DNA from: Bacteroides sp. OF04-15BH
Lineage (GTDB): Bacteria; Bacteroidota; Bacteroidia; Bacteroidales; Bacteroidaceae
Length of the DNA: 64,000 bases
Direction: 5' to 3'
Assembly (NCBI RefSeq): GCF_003477995.1
Contig: NZ_QUEM01000013.1
Span: forward strand, 1 to 64,000
Shown piece after piece: positions 46,075 to 54,621 of this stretch (the stretch's first letter is position 1; the number at the start of each line of letters is the position of its first letter). The notes under the pieces were generated by a model. It saw nothing but the letters and a program-made list of their open reading frames with translations, was not told where the DNA came from and did no database searches. Position numbers and translations under genes: made by a program.

Positions 46075-46134
46075 AGCACCACATTGTATGATTATTATAC
46101 GACCGACTGTATGATTATCATACAATGTGGTGCT
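46075..46134. other. Long inverted repeat that encloses operator copy 2
   Basis: The 21-base arms at 46075-46095 and 46114-46134 pair with one mismatch, adding AGCACCACA/TGTGGTGCT outside the operator units. As RNA this can form a strong hairpin just after the permease gene, so the element may act as both a terminator for that gene and an operator for the next. Confidence 0.55.
46084..46125. promoter_or_regulatory. Predicted operator of the system 2 regulator (copy 2)
   Basis: Units TTGTATGATTATTATACG (46084-46101) and TGTATGATTATCATACAA (46108-46125) separated by ACCGAC, 42 bases in total like copy 1. The centre is 69.5 bases upstream of the TolC -7 box. Confidence 0.85.
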
Positions 46135-46150
46135 GTGTTCTTCCTATTTC

Positions 46151-46181
46151 TTGTCCGCTGCCGGTCGGAGCCGTATCTTTG
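46151..46181 (+). promoter_or_regulatory. Promoter of the TolC-HlyD-ATPase-permease operon (system 2)
   Basis: TTG at 46151-46153 and TATCTTTG at 46174-46181 with 20-base spacing. The TolC start is 28 bases further on. No sigma-54 element is present. Confidence 0.75.
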
Positions 46182-46208
46182 AACTGAAAACTTAAAACAA
46201 GAAACACC

Positions 46209-47549
46209 ATGTCTAAACGAAACCTTATCGGATTCATCTGGCTTCTGCTGACCGGAAACATCCAGGCACAGGAAACTTCCGGCACAGTCTGGAGCATAGA
46301 ACAGTGCATGGATTACGCTGTGGAGCATAACCATCAGGTACGGCAACAAGTCTATAATCTGAATGACTACCAATCGCAACGCACCCGTTCTATCGGCTCT
46401 TTCCTGCCCTATGTAAGCAGTTATATCAATGTGCAAAACAATTTCGGACGTGCCATCGACCCACAGACCAATACATACACCGATGTCAGCACCTTCTCCA
46501 ACGGATACAGTCTTTCCGCTTCCCTCTCCATTTTTGAAGGATTCCGCCGTCTGCACCAGCTCCGTATGGCCAAAGCCCAGATCCTTTCCGGCAAACAGGC
46601 TCTTCAGATGCAAAAAGAGAATGTGGCACTGAATGTGCTGAAAGCCTATCTGGATGCCATTTACTATCAGGAAACACTCCGCATTGCCCGTCGGAAACTG
46701 GAACAGAGCAAGGCTCTGCTTCATCAGACCCAGGTGATGATGGAGGTAGGACGGAAAGGAGAAGCGGAATGGAAACAGATGCAGGCCAGTCTGGCCGCCG
46801 ACGAATTTGAAACAACGCATCAGCAAAACCTGCTCGACCAGGCTTTGCTGACTCTGAAAAGAGAAATGAATTATCCCACCGGCGACCCGCTGATTCTTGT
46901 TTCCTCTGCCGACTGGCACTGTGAAGCCCGCTCCGCATCTACCGACTCCATATACCAATATGCCCGAAACACACAGCCTAAAATCCTTCAGGCCCAGACC
47001 GCACTGAAGATGGCCGAATACAATCTGAAAACAGCCAAGGCAGACCTTTACCCTTCGCTGTCGTTGAATGCCGGCGTATCTTCCTCATTCTTCAAGAACA
47101 TGAATGATAAAAACGCCAGAGCCTTTCAGGAACAGATGCGGAACAATGCCGGTCAATATCTCTCGGCCACACTTTCCATTCCTCTGTTTAACCGGACAAA
47201 CACTCTGTCTTCCATTCGGGAAAGACGGAACAGACTGGAGCAGGCCAAGGAAAATCTGGAATACGAGCAGCAGGAACTGCAACGGCTGATTACGGAAATT
47301 GTGGCCGACTGGGAGAACGCATATCAGGAAATCAAGAAGATGGAACAGAAAGTAGAGGCCGACAGCATTTCCGCAGAAATCACCATCCGTAAATGGGAAG
47401 AAGGATTAGCCTCTCCCATCGATGTCCAGACCGTTACGGTCGCCCTTCTTCAGAGTCAGGCACAGCAGTTGCAATGTCGCCTGAACCTATACTATAACAC
47501 CCGATTGTTGAACTATTATCAAGGAAACGCCTTATGGACCGAAAAATAA
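46209..47549 (+). CDS. TolC-family outer-membrane efflux protein (system 2)
   Basis: A 446-aa outer-membrane factor with a signal peptide (RNLIGFIWLLLTGNIQAQ) and the two-repeat TolC layout of long helices (for example RIARRKLEQSKALLHQTQVMMEVGRKGEAEW). It provides the exit duct for the adaptor and permease downstream. The last 16 bases overlap the HlyD gene, showing coupled translation. It is the first gene of the operator-controlled operon. Confidence 0.93.
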   Translation: MSKRNLIGFIWLLLTGNIQAQETSGTVWSIEQCMDYAVEHNHQVRQQVYNLNDYQSQRTRSIGSFLPYVSSYINVQNNFGRAIDPQTNTYTDVSTFSNGYSLSASLSIFEGFRRLHQLRMAKAQILSGKQALQMQKENVALNVLKAYLDAIYYQETLRIARRKLEQSKALLHQTQVMMEVGRKGEAEWKQMQASLAADEFETTHQQNLLDQALLTLKREMNYPTGDPLILVSSADWHCEARSASTDSIYQYARNTQPKILQAQTALKMAEYNLKTAKADLYPSLSLNAGVSSSFFKNMNDKNARAFQEQMRNNAGQYLSATLSIPLFNRTNTLSSIRERRNRLEQAKENLEYEQQELQRLITEIVADWENAYQEIKKMEQKVEADSISAEITIRKWEEGLASPIDVQTVTVALLQSQAQQLQCRLNLYYNTRLLNYYQGNALWTEK

Positions 47550-48784
47550 AAAAAACAAATCCTGTTTACCGTTATCTTCTTTATGGCGCCGCTGCCGTCG
47601 CCCTGATTACCGGCCTGATGTGGCTGGTGCTCGGCAGCCAGACACAGGCAGTAAAAGCTTCCAAGAAGCAACAGACCATCAGCAGGGTAACCCGAGGACT
47701 TTTTAAAGACTACGTACGACTCAACGGACAGGTGGTGCCCATTCAGGTGGTGCAGGTATCTCCGGAGGAAGGCGGCATTGTCCGCGAGAAGATCATCGAA
47801 GAAGGAAGCAAAGTGAAAAAAGGAGACATCATCCTGAAATTGAGCAACAGCAATCTGGATTTGCAGATTCTCAATGCGGAAGCGGAACTGGCCGAAAAGC
47901 AGAATCTGCTTCGGAACACCCAGATCACCATGCAGCAGGATCTGCTGAACAACCGTACGGAACGGATCTCGCTCGACATGGATGTGCGGCGCAAAAAGAG
48001 AAACTATGAACAGAACAAACGGCTGTATCACGAAAAACTGATCAGCCGGGAGGAATATCTGCAAAGTGAGGAGGACTATGAACTGGCACGGAAAAAACAC
48101 GGACTCATCTCGCAAAGACTGAAGCAGGACAGCATTTACCGCTCGGCACAAATGGAACAGATGGAAGAGAATCTGGCCAACATGCGGCAAAACGTGCTCA
48201 TGGTGCGCGAACGCCGCGAAAAGCTGAATGTGCGCTCCAGCATTGACGGCGAACTCGGTCTGCTGGATGTGGAACTCGGACAAAGCATCGGAGCCGGAGA
48301 AAAGATCGGCCAGATCAACGATCTGTCGGACTTCAAGGTGGAAGCGCTTCTGGATGAACATTACATTGACCGGGTACGGACGGGACTGACGGCCACCTTC
48401 ATACGCGATGAAAAGACCTACCGTTTACGCATCCGCAAAGTATATCCAGAGGTGCGGGATGGACGGTTCCGCATAGATATGGTCTTTGTCGGCGCACATC
48501 CGGACAAAATCCGTAGCGGACAGACCTACAACCTGAACCTGGAATTAGGAAAGTCGGAGCAGGCGCTTCTGATTCCCAAAGGAACCTTCTTCCAGACCAC
48601 CGGCGGAAAATGGATCTTTGTTCTGGATAAAAACGGAGAAAAAGCCTATAGGCGCCCTATCCGCATTGGACGCCAGAACCCGCAATACTATGAAGTGACC
48701 GAAGGTCTGGAACCCGGCGAGGAAGTGATCACCAGTGGATATGAGGCATTCAAAAACAATGAAATTGTGCTGCTGACCGAATAA
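47534..48784 (+). CDS. HlyD/MacA-type periplasmic adaptor (system 2)
   Basis: A 416-aa membrane-fusion protein with one N-terminal helix (about 13-33), a lipoyl-type motif VRLNGQVVPIQVVQVSPEEGGIV, a coiled-coil hairpin (about 95-215), the second lipoyl half VRSSIDGELGLLDVELGQSIGAGE and a C-terminal barrel with LLIPKGTFFQTTGGKWIFVLDKNG. It is paralogous to the system 1 adaptor along its whole length. It bridges the inner-membrane permease and the TolC protein encoded directly upstream. Confidence 0.95.
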   Translation: MDRKIKKTNPVYRYLLYGAAAVALITGLMWLVLGSQTQAVKASKKQQTISRVTRGLFKDYVRLNGQVVPIQVVQVSPEEGGIVREKIIEEGSKVKKGDIILKLSNSNLDLQILNAEAELAEKQNLLRNTQITMQQDLLNNRTERISLDMDVRRKKRNYEQNKRLYHEKLISREEYLQSEEDYELARKKHGLISQRLKQDSIYRSAQMEQMEENLANMRQNVLMVRERREKLNVRSSIDGELGLLDVELGQSIGAGEKIGQINDLSDFKVEALLDEHYIDRVRTGLTATFIRDEKTYRLRIRKVYPEVRDGRFRIDMVFVGAHPDKIRSGQTYNLNLELGKSEQALLIPKGTFFQTTGGKWIFVLDKNGEKAYRRPIRIGRQNPQYYEVTEGLEPGEEVITSGYEAFKNNEIVLLTE

Positions 48785-48834
48785 GAGGAAATATAAGGAA
48801 ACATTATAAATTTGTATCATAAAAACGAAACATC

Positions 48835-49515
48835 ATGATTAGAATTGAGAATCTTACCAAAATCTTCCGTACAGAAGAAGTAGAAACCGTGGCCCTCAAT
48901 GGAGTCAGCCTCGAAGTAAAGGACGGAGAGTTTGTTGCCATTATGGGACCAAGCGGATGCGGTAAATCCACCCTCCTGAATATATTAGGACTTCTGGACA
49001 ATCCCAATGAAGGAGAATACTGGCTGGGCGAAGAAGAAGTAAGCAAGCTGAAAGAAAAAGACAGAACCCAATACCGCAAGGGACGCATCGGATTTGTGTT
49101 CCAAAGCTTCAACCTGATCGAGGAACTCACTGTAGAAGAGAACATCGAACTGCAGCTGAAATACCTCGGGGTGTCCAAAGCCGAACGCAAACAACGCACA
49201 CTGGACATCCTGCGCAAGGTGAACCTGAGCCATAGAGCCAAGCACTATCCGCAGCAACTTTCCGGAGGACAGCAACAGCGGGTGGCCATTGCCCGGGCCG
49301 TGGTGGGGAATCCGCAACTGATTCTGGCAGACGAGCCCACCGGTAATCTGGATTCAAAAAACGGAAAGGAAGTGATGGAACTCCTGAGCCAGCTGAACAA
49401 CGAAGGAAGCACCATCGTGATGGTGACACACTCACAGCACGATGCCACATACGCAAAACGGATCATCAACATGTTCGACGGACAGATTGTGGAACAGATC
49501 AACGGACTACTTTAA
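48835..49515 (+). CDS. ABC transporter ATP-binding protein, LolD/MacB type (system 2)
   Basis: A 226-aa ATPase with Walker [10 protein letters not shown] (38-46), signature [14 protein letters not shown], Walker [13 protein letters not shown] and switch VTHSQH. It energises the FtsX-type permeases of system 2 and is closely related to the system 1 ATPase. It lies 50 bases after HlyD and 37 bases before the second permease. Confidence 0.95.
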   Translation: MIRIENLTKIFRTEEVETVALNGVSLEVKDGEFVAIMGPSGCGKSTLLNILGLLDNPNEGEYWLGEEEVSKLKEKDRTQYRKGRIGFVFQSFNLIEELTVEENIELQLKYLGVSKAERKQRTLDILRKVNLSHRAKHYPQQLSGGQQQRVAIARAVVGNPQLILADEPTGNLDSKNGKEVMELLSQLNNEGSTIVMVTHSQHDATYAKRIINMFDGQIVEQINGLL

Positions 49516-49552
49516 CCCATAACAAAAACAACAACGCAACCCTAAGAGAATC

Positions 49553-51898
49553 ATGAAAGCGCTATTTTATTATCTGCGCCGCTATAAAACGGCCACACTG
49601 CTCCATCTGCTCGGACTGAGCATGGCTTTGGCGGCTTTCTACCTGTTCATGACACAGGTGGAATACAACAACACCTTCAACCATAGTCTGAAAGATTATC
49701 AGCGGACCTATCGGGTGGAATCTAGGGAAGATTCGAAATGGTACCCCAGCCTGCCGGCTCCACTGAAAGAATTATGGGGGCAGATTCCTCATATAGAAGA
49801 AATAACCTTGAACATGTGTGGAGCAGTACCTTTAAATATCAAAGTCGGAGAAAATTTATTTCAGACGGGACTTTCCACCATTGATAAAAATACTCTGGAT
49901 TTTTGGGGGATCCATCTGCTTCCGGGCTCCAACAGCTGGAAGGAACAACCCGACGGTTATATTATCAGTGAAAGTCTGGCCCGACAGATTTTCGGAACGG
50001 AAAATCCCGTAGGTAAAAAGTTCGCCATTCCGCAATGGAATAGTGAAAACCTGACCATTATCGGAGTATGTCAGGATTTTGCAGAGAATTGTTCTTTCGA
50101 AAACGGACTGTTCCGGTGTTATCAAGAGAATTGGTTCCAAAGTATGACCGAATGGAACAACGAGATTTATCTGCGCCTGGACAATCCCGAAAACAAGGAA
50201 CAGGCGGAAAAGGAAATCGGGAAGCTATATAAAGAACGCTTTGGAGAAGAAACAAAATTACAGTTCCGGCTCATCCCGATGGACCGCGCCTACTTTGAAG
50301 GAAGTGCCTATGCTGATAAAGGAAACGAATCACTTGTCTATGTGCTACAGGCAGCCTCAATCTTTATTCTAATTATCGGCCTACTCAACTTTACCAACTT
50401 CTCACTGGCACAGACTCCGGTGCGCATGCGCAGCATCAATACCCGTAAAGTGATGGGAAGCACAACCGCCAGCCTGCGTTTGGGAATGATTCTGGAAAAT
50501 GTATTCTGGTCGGTCGTTGCTCTGATTGGTGCCACCCTGCTGATTCTCCTCTTCCAGAAAAGTCCGGAATGCATGAAACTGGTTTCCGGAAACATCAGTT
50601 TCCAGACACACGGAGGGCTGGTTTGCATCACTCTGTTCGCCACTTTGGGAATAGGAGTCCTGTCCGCATTGTTCTCTTCCTGGTATGCCACATCTTTTCC
50701 ACCGGCACTCGTACTGAAAGGCTCGTTCGGATTGTCACCACGAGGAAAGATGCTGCGCTGGACCATGCTTACCGTGCAGTTTATTGTGGCCTTTGTCATG
50801 ACTCTGTATGTACTGGTCATGACCGGACAGACTCATTATATTTTCAACGCCGACTACGGCTTCAACAAAGACGAAGTACTCTATGCACAGCTTCCGTATG
50901 AAGCCCTGAGCAAGAAAGATTATCTGAGGCAGGAAATCACCAAACTTCCATTCGCAGAAAACTGCAGTTTTGCCGAACCCGTATTAGGCAGTACCGACGG
51001 ATATATGAGTTGGGGACGCGGAAGCGGAGAACACAATCTGTCATTTTTTGCCCTGTGTGTAGACGAGCATTTTCTGAAAACCATGAATATAAAGATTGTG
51101 GAAGGAAGAGATTTCAATCAGCACGACCGCCAAGGAGCCTACATCCTCAACCGGGCCATGATTCAGAAATATCCCTGGATCAAACTGGAACAGCCCATCG
51201 GGCTGGATATTGAAGGTTGGGGAAGCGAAGAGAGCCATTATCCGGTAGTAGGCATCTGCGAGAATTATAAACTCACCTCCATGCGCAACGACAACAATAC
51301 CATTCCAGCCGCGTTTATCATCATGAGTCCCGATATGACGGTCAACTGGGGCGACCGCAATAAAAATGTCTTTGTACGCATCACCGACGGATACGACAAA
51401 CTGGAAGCCAAGAAGCAGTTGGAGCAACTGATCAAGCAGCTGAACACGGAAGAGACGTGCGAGTTCCGATTCCTGGACGAGGATCTGCAAATAACCTATG
51501 AAGAAGAATTCCGGTTCATTGCCCAGGTAAAATTATTTGCTTTCATCTGTATCTTCATCACGCTCATCGGTGTGTTCTGCCTCACGCTCTTTGAAACGGA
51601 ATACAGGAGAAAGGAAATAGCCATCCGAAAGATTATGGGCAGCACGGTGCACGAGGTGCTTCTGCTCTTTGCCGGACGCTATCTGGTTCCCCTGCTTGCA
51701 GCCTTCGTGATTGCCGCCCCGATCGGTTACTATATCAGCACAAAGTGGTTGCAGAATTTTGCCGAGCACACCCCGATATACTGGTGGTTCTTCCCATTGG
51801 CCTTTCTGATGGTCAGCATCGTGGTACTCTTAACCGTTGTCTTGCAAAGCGGACGTGTTGCCACAGAGAATCCCGTGAACAGTATTAAAACAGAATAA
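49553..51898 (+). CDS. Duplicated FtsX/MacB-type ABC permease (system 2, second)
   Basis: A 781-aa two-half permease, close paralog of the one at 43692-46049. From about residue 265 onward (the membrane segments and the second periplasmic domain) the two are highly similar; the first periplasmic domain (about 45-265) is much more different. Coupling segment RRKEIAIRKIMGSTVHEVLLLFAGRY; end ENPVNSIKTE. The pair may form a heterodimer driven by the single ATPase, or each may pair with itself to handle different substrates. Confidence 0.93.
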   Translation: MKALFYYLRRYKTATLLHLLGLSMALAAFYLFMTQVEYNNTFNHSLKDYQRTYRVESREDSKWYPSLPAPLKELWGQIPHIEEITLNMCGAVPLNIKVGENLFQTGLSTIDKNTLDFWGIHLLPGSNSWKEQPDGYIISESLARQIFGTENPVGKKFAIPQWNSENLTIIGVCQDFAENCSFENGLFRCYQENWFQSMTEWNNEIYLRLDNPENKEQAEKEIGKLYKERFGEETKLQFRLIPMDRAYFEGSAYADKGNESLVYVLQAASIFILIIGLLNFTNFSLAQTPVRMRSINTRKVMGSTTASLRLGMILENVFWSVVALIGATLLILLFQKSPECMKLVSGNISFQTHGGLVCITLFATLGIGVLSALFSSWYATSFPPALVLKGSFGLSPRGKMLRWTMLTVQFIVAFVMTLYVLVMTGQTHYIFNADYGFNKDEVLYAQLPYEALSKKDYLRQEITKLPFAENCSFAEPVLGSTDGYMSWGRGSGEHNLSFFALCVDEHFLKTMNIKIVEGRDFNQHDRQGAYILNRAMIQKYPWIKLEQPIGLDIEGWGSEESHYPVVGICENYKLTSMRNDNNTIPAAFIIMSPDMTVNWGDRNKNVFVRITDGYDKLEAKKQLEQLIKQLNTEETCEFRFLDEDLQITYEEEFRFIAQVKLFAFICIFITLIGVFCLTLFETEYRRKEIAIRKIMGSTVHEVLLLFAGRYLVPLLAAFVIAAPIGYYISTKWLQNFAEHTPIYWWFFPLAFLMVSIVVLLTVVLQSGRVATENPVNSIKTE

Positions 51899-51922
51899 AT
51901 AAACAACCAAACAACAAACATC

Positions 51923-52930
51923 ATGAAAACAATTCGAATTTTAGCCGGAATATTCATGCTCTCAGTAAGTCTCAACGCCTGTGCACAGTCTCAGACCGTA
52001 CAAAACAACCTGCAGTACAACCATATGATCGGAAGCGGAAGCAGCGTTAACCGCTCGGTATTTTACGCCAGCAGCAAGTATATCACCCAAAAGTTAGATG
52101 CAGAAAACCTGAAGAGAATCGACATCACTTCCATCGTGCTTCGTGTCACACCAACCGACAAAAACGAGGTATCACTCCGTATACCGGAAAACCTCGCCGA
52201 TCTGATCCAAACAGAAATAAACGATGACAGGCTGTATCTCAAATTCAAGGATAATGTGGAAGTTCATTACAACGATATTGAGCTTATTCTCCCCTACCGT
52301 TATTTGGAGGAAATCCAGATCATCGGCTCGGGCAGCATATATCTCAGTAAAGAAATGAGTACGAATCATCTGACGGTATCCATTTCCGGCAGCGGCAGTT
52401 TCAAGGCTCCCGGCCTGAAATGCGACCAGAAGTTGAGCATGAACATAGCCGGTTCCGGGACTATGTCTTGCTCCCATATTCAAGCCGAAAGTCTGGAATG
52501 GAGAATAAGCGGATCGGGAAATATCAGCAGTTCTCAGATAGACTCTAAGGAATGTAAAATAAGCATTGCCGGTTCGGGAAATATATCCTGCCCCAAAGTA
52601 GAGTCGGAAAAATGCGATGTCAGTATTGCCGGTTCGGGAAACATCCATATTGCAGGAATCCAGACGAAGGAGCTGGCCGGAGCAGTAGCCGGTACCGGTA
52701 TCCTGCGATTGGAAGGAGAAGCCCGGAAGGCAAACTATCAGTTCGCCGGATTCGGAGAGCTTCATGCAGAGAACTGTATCGTCCAGGAAGTAACCGCGAA
52801 ATGTATCAACGGTGAAATCTACTGCCGGGCCGAACAGACGCTTTATTGCGAAATAGAACATCATGGAAAAGTATTCTATAAAGGCCAACCCAACGTGACC
52901 TATTCCAAAGATGCGCCTCAGAAATTCTAA
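51923..52930 (+). CDS. DUF2807 (GIN-domain) lipoprotein
   Basis: A 335-aa exported lipoprotein with lipobox LNAC (Cys20). The rest is a repetitive beta structure of the DUF2807/head-GIN type, marked by recurring GSG turns about every 18-20 residues (IIGSGSIYL, ISGSGSFKA, IAGSGTMSC, ISGSGNISS, IAGSGNISC, IAGSGNIHI). Such domains form beta-solenoid-like stacks; their function is not settled. It follows the second permease by 24 bases and is closed by a terminator, so it is part of the efflux operon and may be an accessory or a cargo of the system. Confidence 0.85.
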   Translation: MKTIRILAGIFMLSVSLNACAQSQTVQNNLQYNHMIGSGSSVNRSVFYASSKYITQKLDAENLKRIDITSIVLRVTPTDKNEVSLRIPENLADLIQTEINDDRLYLKFKDNVEVHYNDIELILPYRYLEEIQIIGSGSIYLSKEMSTNHLTVSISGSGSFKAPGLKCDQKLSMNIAGSGTMSCSHIQAESLEWRISGSGNISSSQIDSKECKISIAGSGNISCPKVESEKCDVSIAGSGNIHIAGIQTKELAGAVAGTGILRLEGEARKANYQFAGFGELHAENCIVQEVTAKCINGEIYCRAEQTLYCEIEHHGKVFYKGQPNVTYSKDAPQKF

Positions 52931-52945
52931 GCAGCAAATTCACAG

Positions 52946-52985
52946 GCAGTCAAGAAACCGTTTCGATTTCTTGACTGCTTTTTTT
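52946..52985 (+). terminator. Terminator of the system 2 operon
   Basis: A perfect 12-bp stem (52946-52957 with 52967-52978) with a 9-base loop and seven T residues. Confidence 0.93.
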
Positions 52986-53027
52986 AAAAACAGCCCCGAA
53001 TACAGTGACTGATATCAAATAAATCCA

Positions 53028-53035
53028 TATTTTTG
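53028..53035 (+). promoter_or_regulatory. -7 box of the sulfatase gene
   Basis: TATTTTTG fits TAnnTTTG, 37 bases before the start codon. A -33 element is not obvious. Confidence 0.5.
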
Positions 53036-53072
53036 CCTTAGAATGAATACACCTTTATAAAACGAAAAAGAA

Positions 53073-54491
53073 ATGAACCTTAAATTCCCTCTTCTGGCTC
53101 TGGCAGGCTTGCTTCCTTCCGGCCAGACCCTTGCTAAAGACCACACCAATTTCATTATTATCTTAATGGACGACATGGGATATGGCGATCTGGAAATAAA
53201 CGGTGCCATAGATTATCACACTCCCAACTTCAACCGTCTGGCTCATCAGGGCATGCTTTTCACTCATTATTATGCACCACAAGCCGTCAGCGGCGCATCA
53301 CGGGCCGGACTACTGACCGGTTGTTACCCGAACAGAATCAATCTCTCGGGGGCTCCTTTCCCTGGAGCTAACTATGGAATTAATCCGAACGAAACAACGA
53401 TGGCAGAAATGCTAAAGGATCAAGGTTACCGGTGCGCCATATTCGGAAAATGGCATTTAGGAGATCATCCTGATTTCCTTCCCCTGAAGCACGGTTTCGA
53501 TGAATTTTATGGCATCCCCTACTCAAACGATATGTGGCCGGGCCATCCTTCCATCAAATTTCCAGATCTGCCCTTAATCGAAGGAGACAGCATCATCGCC
53601 CATAATCCGGACCAGAACCGTTTTACCCAGGATCTGACCAAGCGGGCTGTCCGTTTCATTGAGCAGAACCGAAAAAAACCGTTTTTCCTGTATCTGGCCC
53701 ACCCGATGCCTCACGTTCCGTTAGCCGTATCCCCCCAGTTCCGGGGAAAAAGCAAACAGGGGCTTTATGGCGATGTGATGATGGAACTGGACTGGAGCCT
53801 GGGAGAAATTCTAAACACACTGCGCTCCGAACGATTGGAGAAAAACACGCTGGTGATTGTCATTTCCGACAACGGCCCCTGGCTGAACTATGGTAACCAC
53901 AGCGGCAACACCGGAGGACTGCGGGAAGGAAAAGGAACAAGTTTTGAAGGAGGGCAACGAGTGCCCTGCCTGATGTACTGGAAGAATCACATCAAACCCG
54001 GCAGCGTGTGCAACCGTCTTGTTTCCGGCATCGACCTGTTTCCCACCATTGCAGCTCTGGCACAAGCCAAACTTCCGGAACATAAAATAGATGGAGTCGA
54101 TATCACGCCCCTCTTGCAGTCTGTTCCCGATGCCAATCCCCGAACCTCGTTCCTTTATTATTATCGGAATAACGATCTGGAAGCGGTTACCGACGGAAGA
54201 TATAAACTGGTATTCCCACACAAATACCGCACCTACGAGCAATATCTGCCGGGAAATGACGGTAAGCCGGGAAGAGTAAACGAGTTCTACCCTCTAAAGG
54301 AAAAAATGCTCTTTGACCTGCGACTTGATCCGGGAGAGCGGTACAACATCATCAAGCAGCATCCGGATATTGTCAAGAAGCTGGAAGCCATCGCAGACAA
54401 TGCCCGGCAGGACTTAGGTGACGACCTGACCGGAGTCAAAGGAACGGGAACACGACCTATAGGCAGGGTGAAGGCGGAGAAGAAACAATGA
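53073..54491 (+). CDS. Exported S1-family sulfatase, serine type
   Basis: A 472-aa sulfatase with a signal peptide (about 1-21). Metal ligands are visible in ILMDDMGYGD (Asp33, Asp34) and VISDNGPW, and a conserved catalytic Lys in GKWHLGDH. The formylglycine site reads SGASR (Ser73-Arg77) instead of the usual C/S-x-P-x-R, with Ala in the Pro position. A Ser at this site needs the radical-SAM enzyme anSME for maturation. The family removes sulfate esters from host or algal glycans in the periplasm. The substrate cannot be read from the sequence, and no glycan-utilisation genes lie next to it. Confidence 0.92.
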   Translation: MNLKFPLLALAGLLPSGQTLAKDHTNFIIILMDDMGYGDLEINGAIDYHTPNFNRLAHQGMLFTHYYAPQAVSGASRAGLLTGCYPNRINLSGAPFPGANYGINPNETTMAEMLKDQGYRCAIFGKWHLGDHPDFLPLKHGFDEFYGIPYSNDMWPGHPSIKFPDLPLIEGDSIIAHNPDQNRFTQDLTKRAVRFIEQNRKKPFFLYLAHPMPHVPLAVSPQFRGKSKQGLYGDVMMELDWSLGEILNTLRSERLEKNTLVIVISDNGPWLNYGNHSGNTGGLREGKGTSFEGGQRVPCLMYWKNHIKPGSVCNRLVSGIDLFPTIAALAQAKLPEHKIDGVDITPLLQSVPDANPRTSFLYYYRNNDLEAVTDGRYKLVFPHKYRTYEQYLPGNDGKPGRVNEFYPLKEKMLFDLRLDPGERYNIIKQHPDIVKKLEAIADNARQDLGDDLTGVKGTGTRPIGRVKAEKKQ

Positions 54492-54567
54492 ACCATCTAC
54501 AGAAAACACCTTTTAAAAAGGTTTTAAAACCCGTTTAAAGGGAAGCCGGTTTTCCGAAAAATCCTCG

Positions 54568-54575
54568 TATCTTTG
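54568..54575 (+). promoter_or_regulatory. -7 box of the helicase gene
   Basis: TATCTTTG, 47 bases before the start codon. Confidence 0.6.
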
Positions 54576-54621
54576 CAGCCGGAAAAGAAATTCAAACACT
54601 CTAAAAAGAATCAGAAACCGG

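Noticed and set aside
40418..46125. The TGTATGAT palindromes considered as attachment sites of a mobile element
   Set aside because: The DNA between them holds ordinary efflux and barrel genes with no integrase, and both copies sit at a fixed distance from promoters, which fits operators.
46135..46208. Search for a sigma-54 promoter before the system 2 TolC gene
   Set aside because: No GG-N10-GC pair is present; the region has a normal TTG/TATCTTTG promoter instead, which fits a regulator without an AAA+ domain.
54508..54526. ACCTTTT/AAAAGGT palindrome after the sulfatase as a terminator
   Set aside because: The stem is short and AT-rich with little room for a loop; the evidence is too weak to call it.
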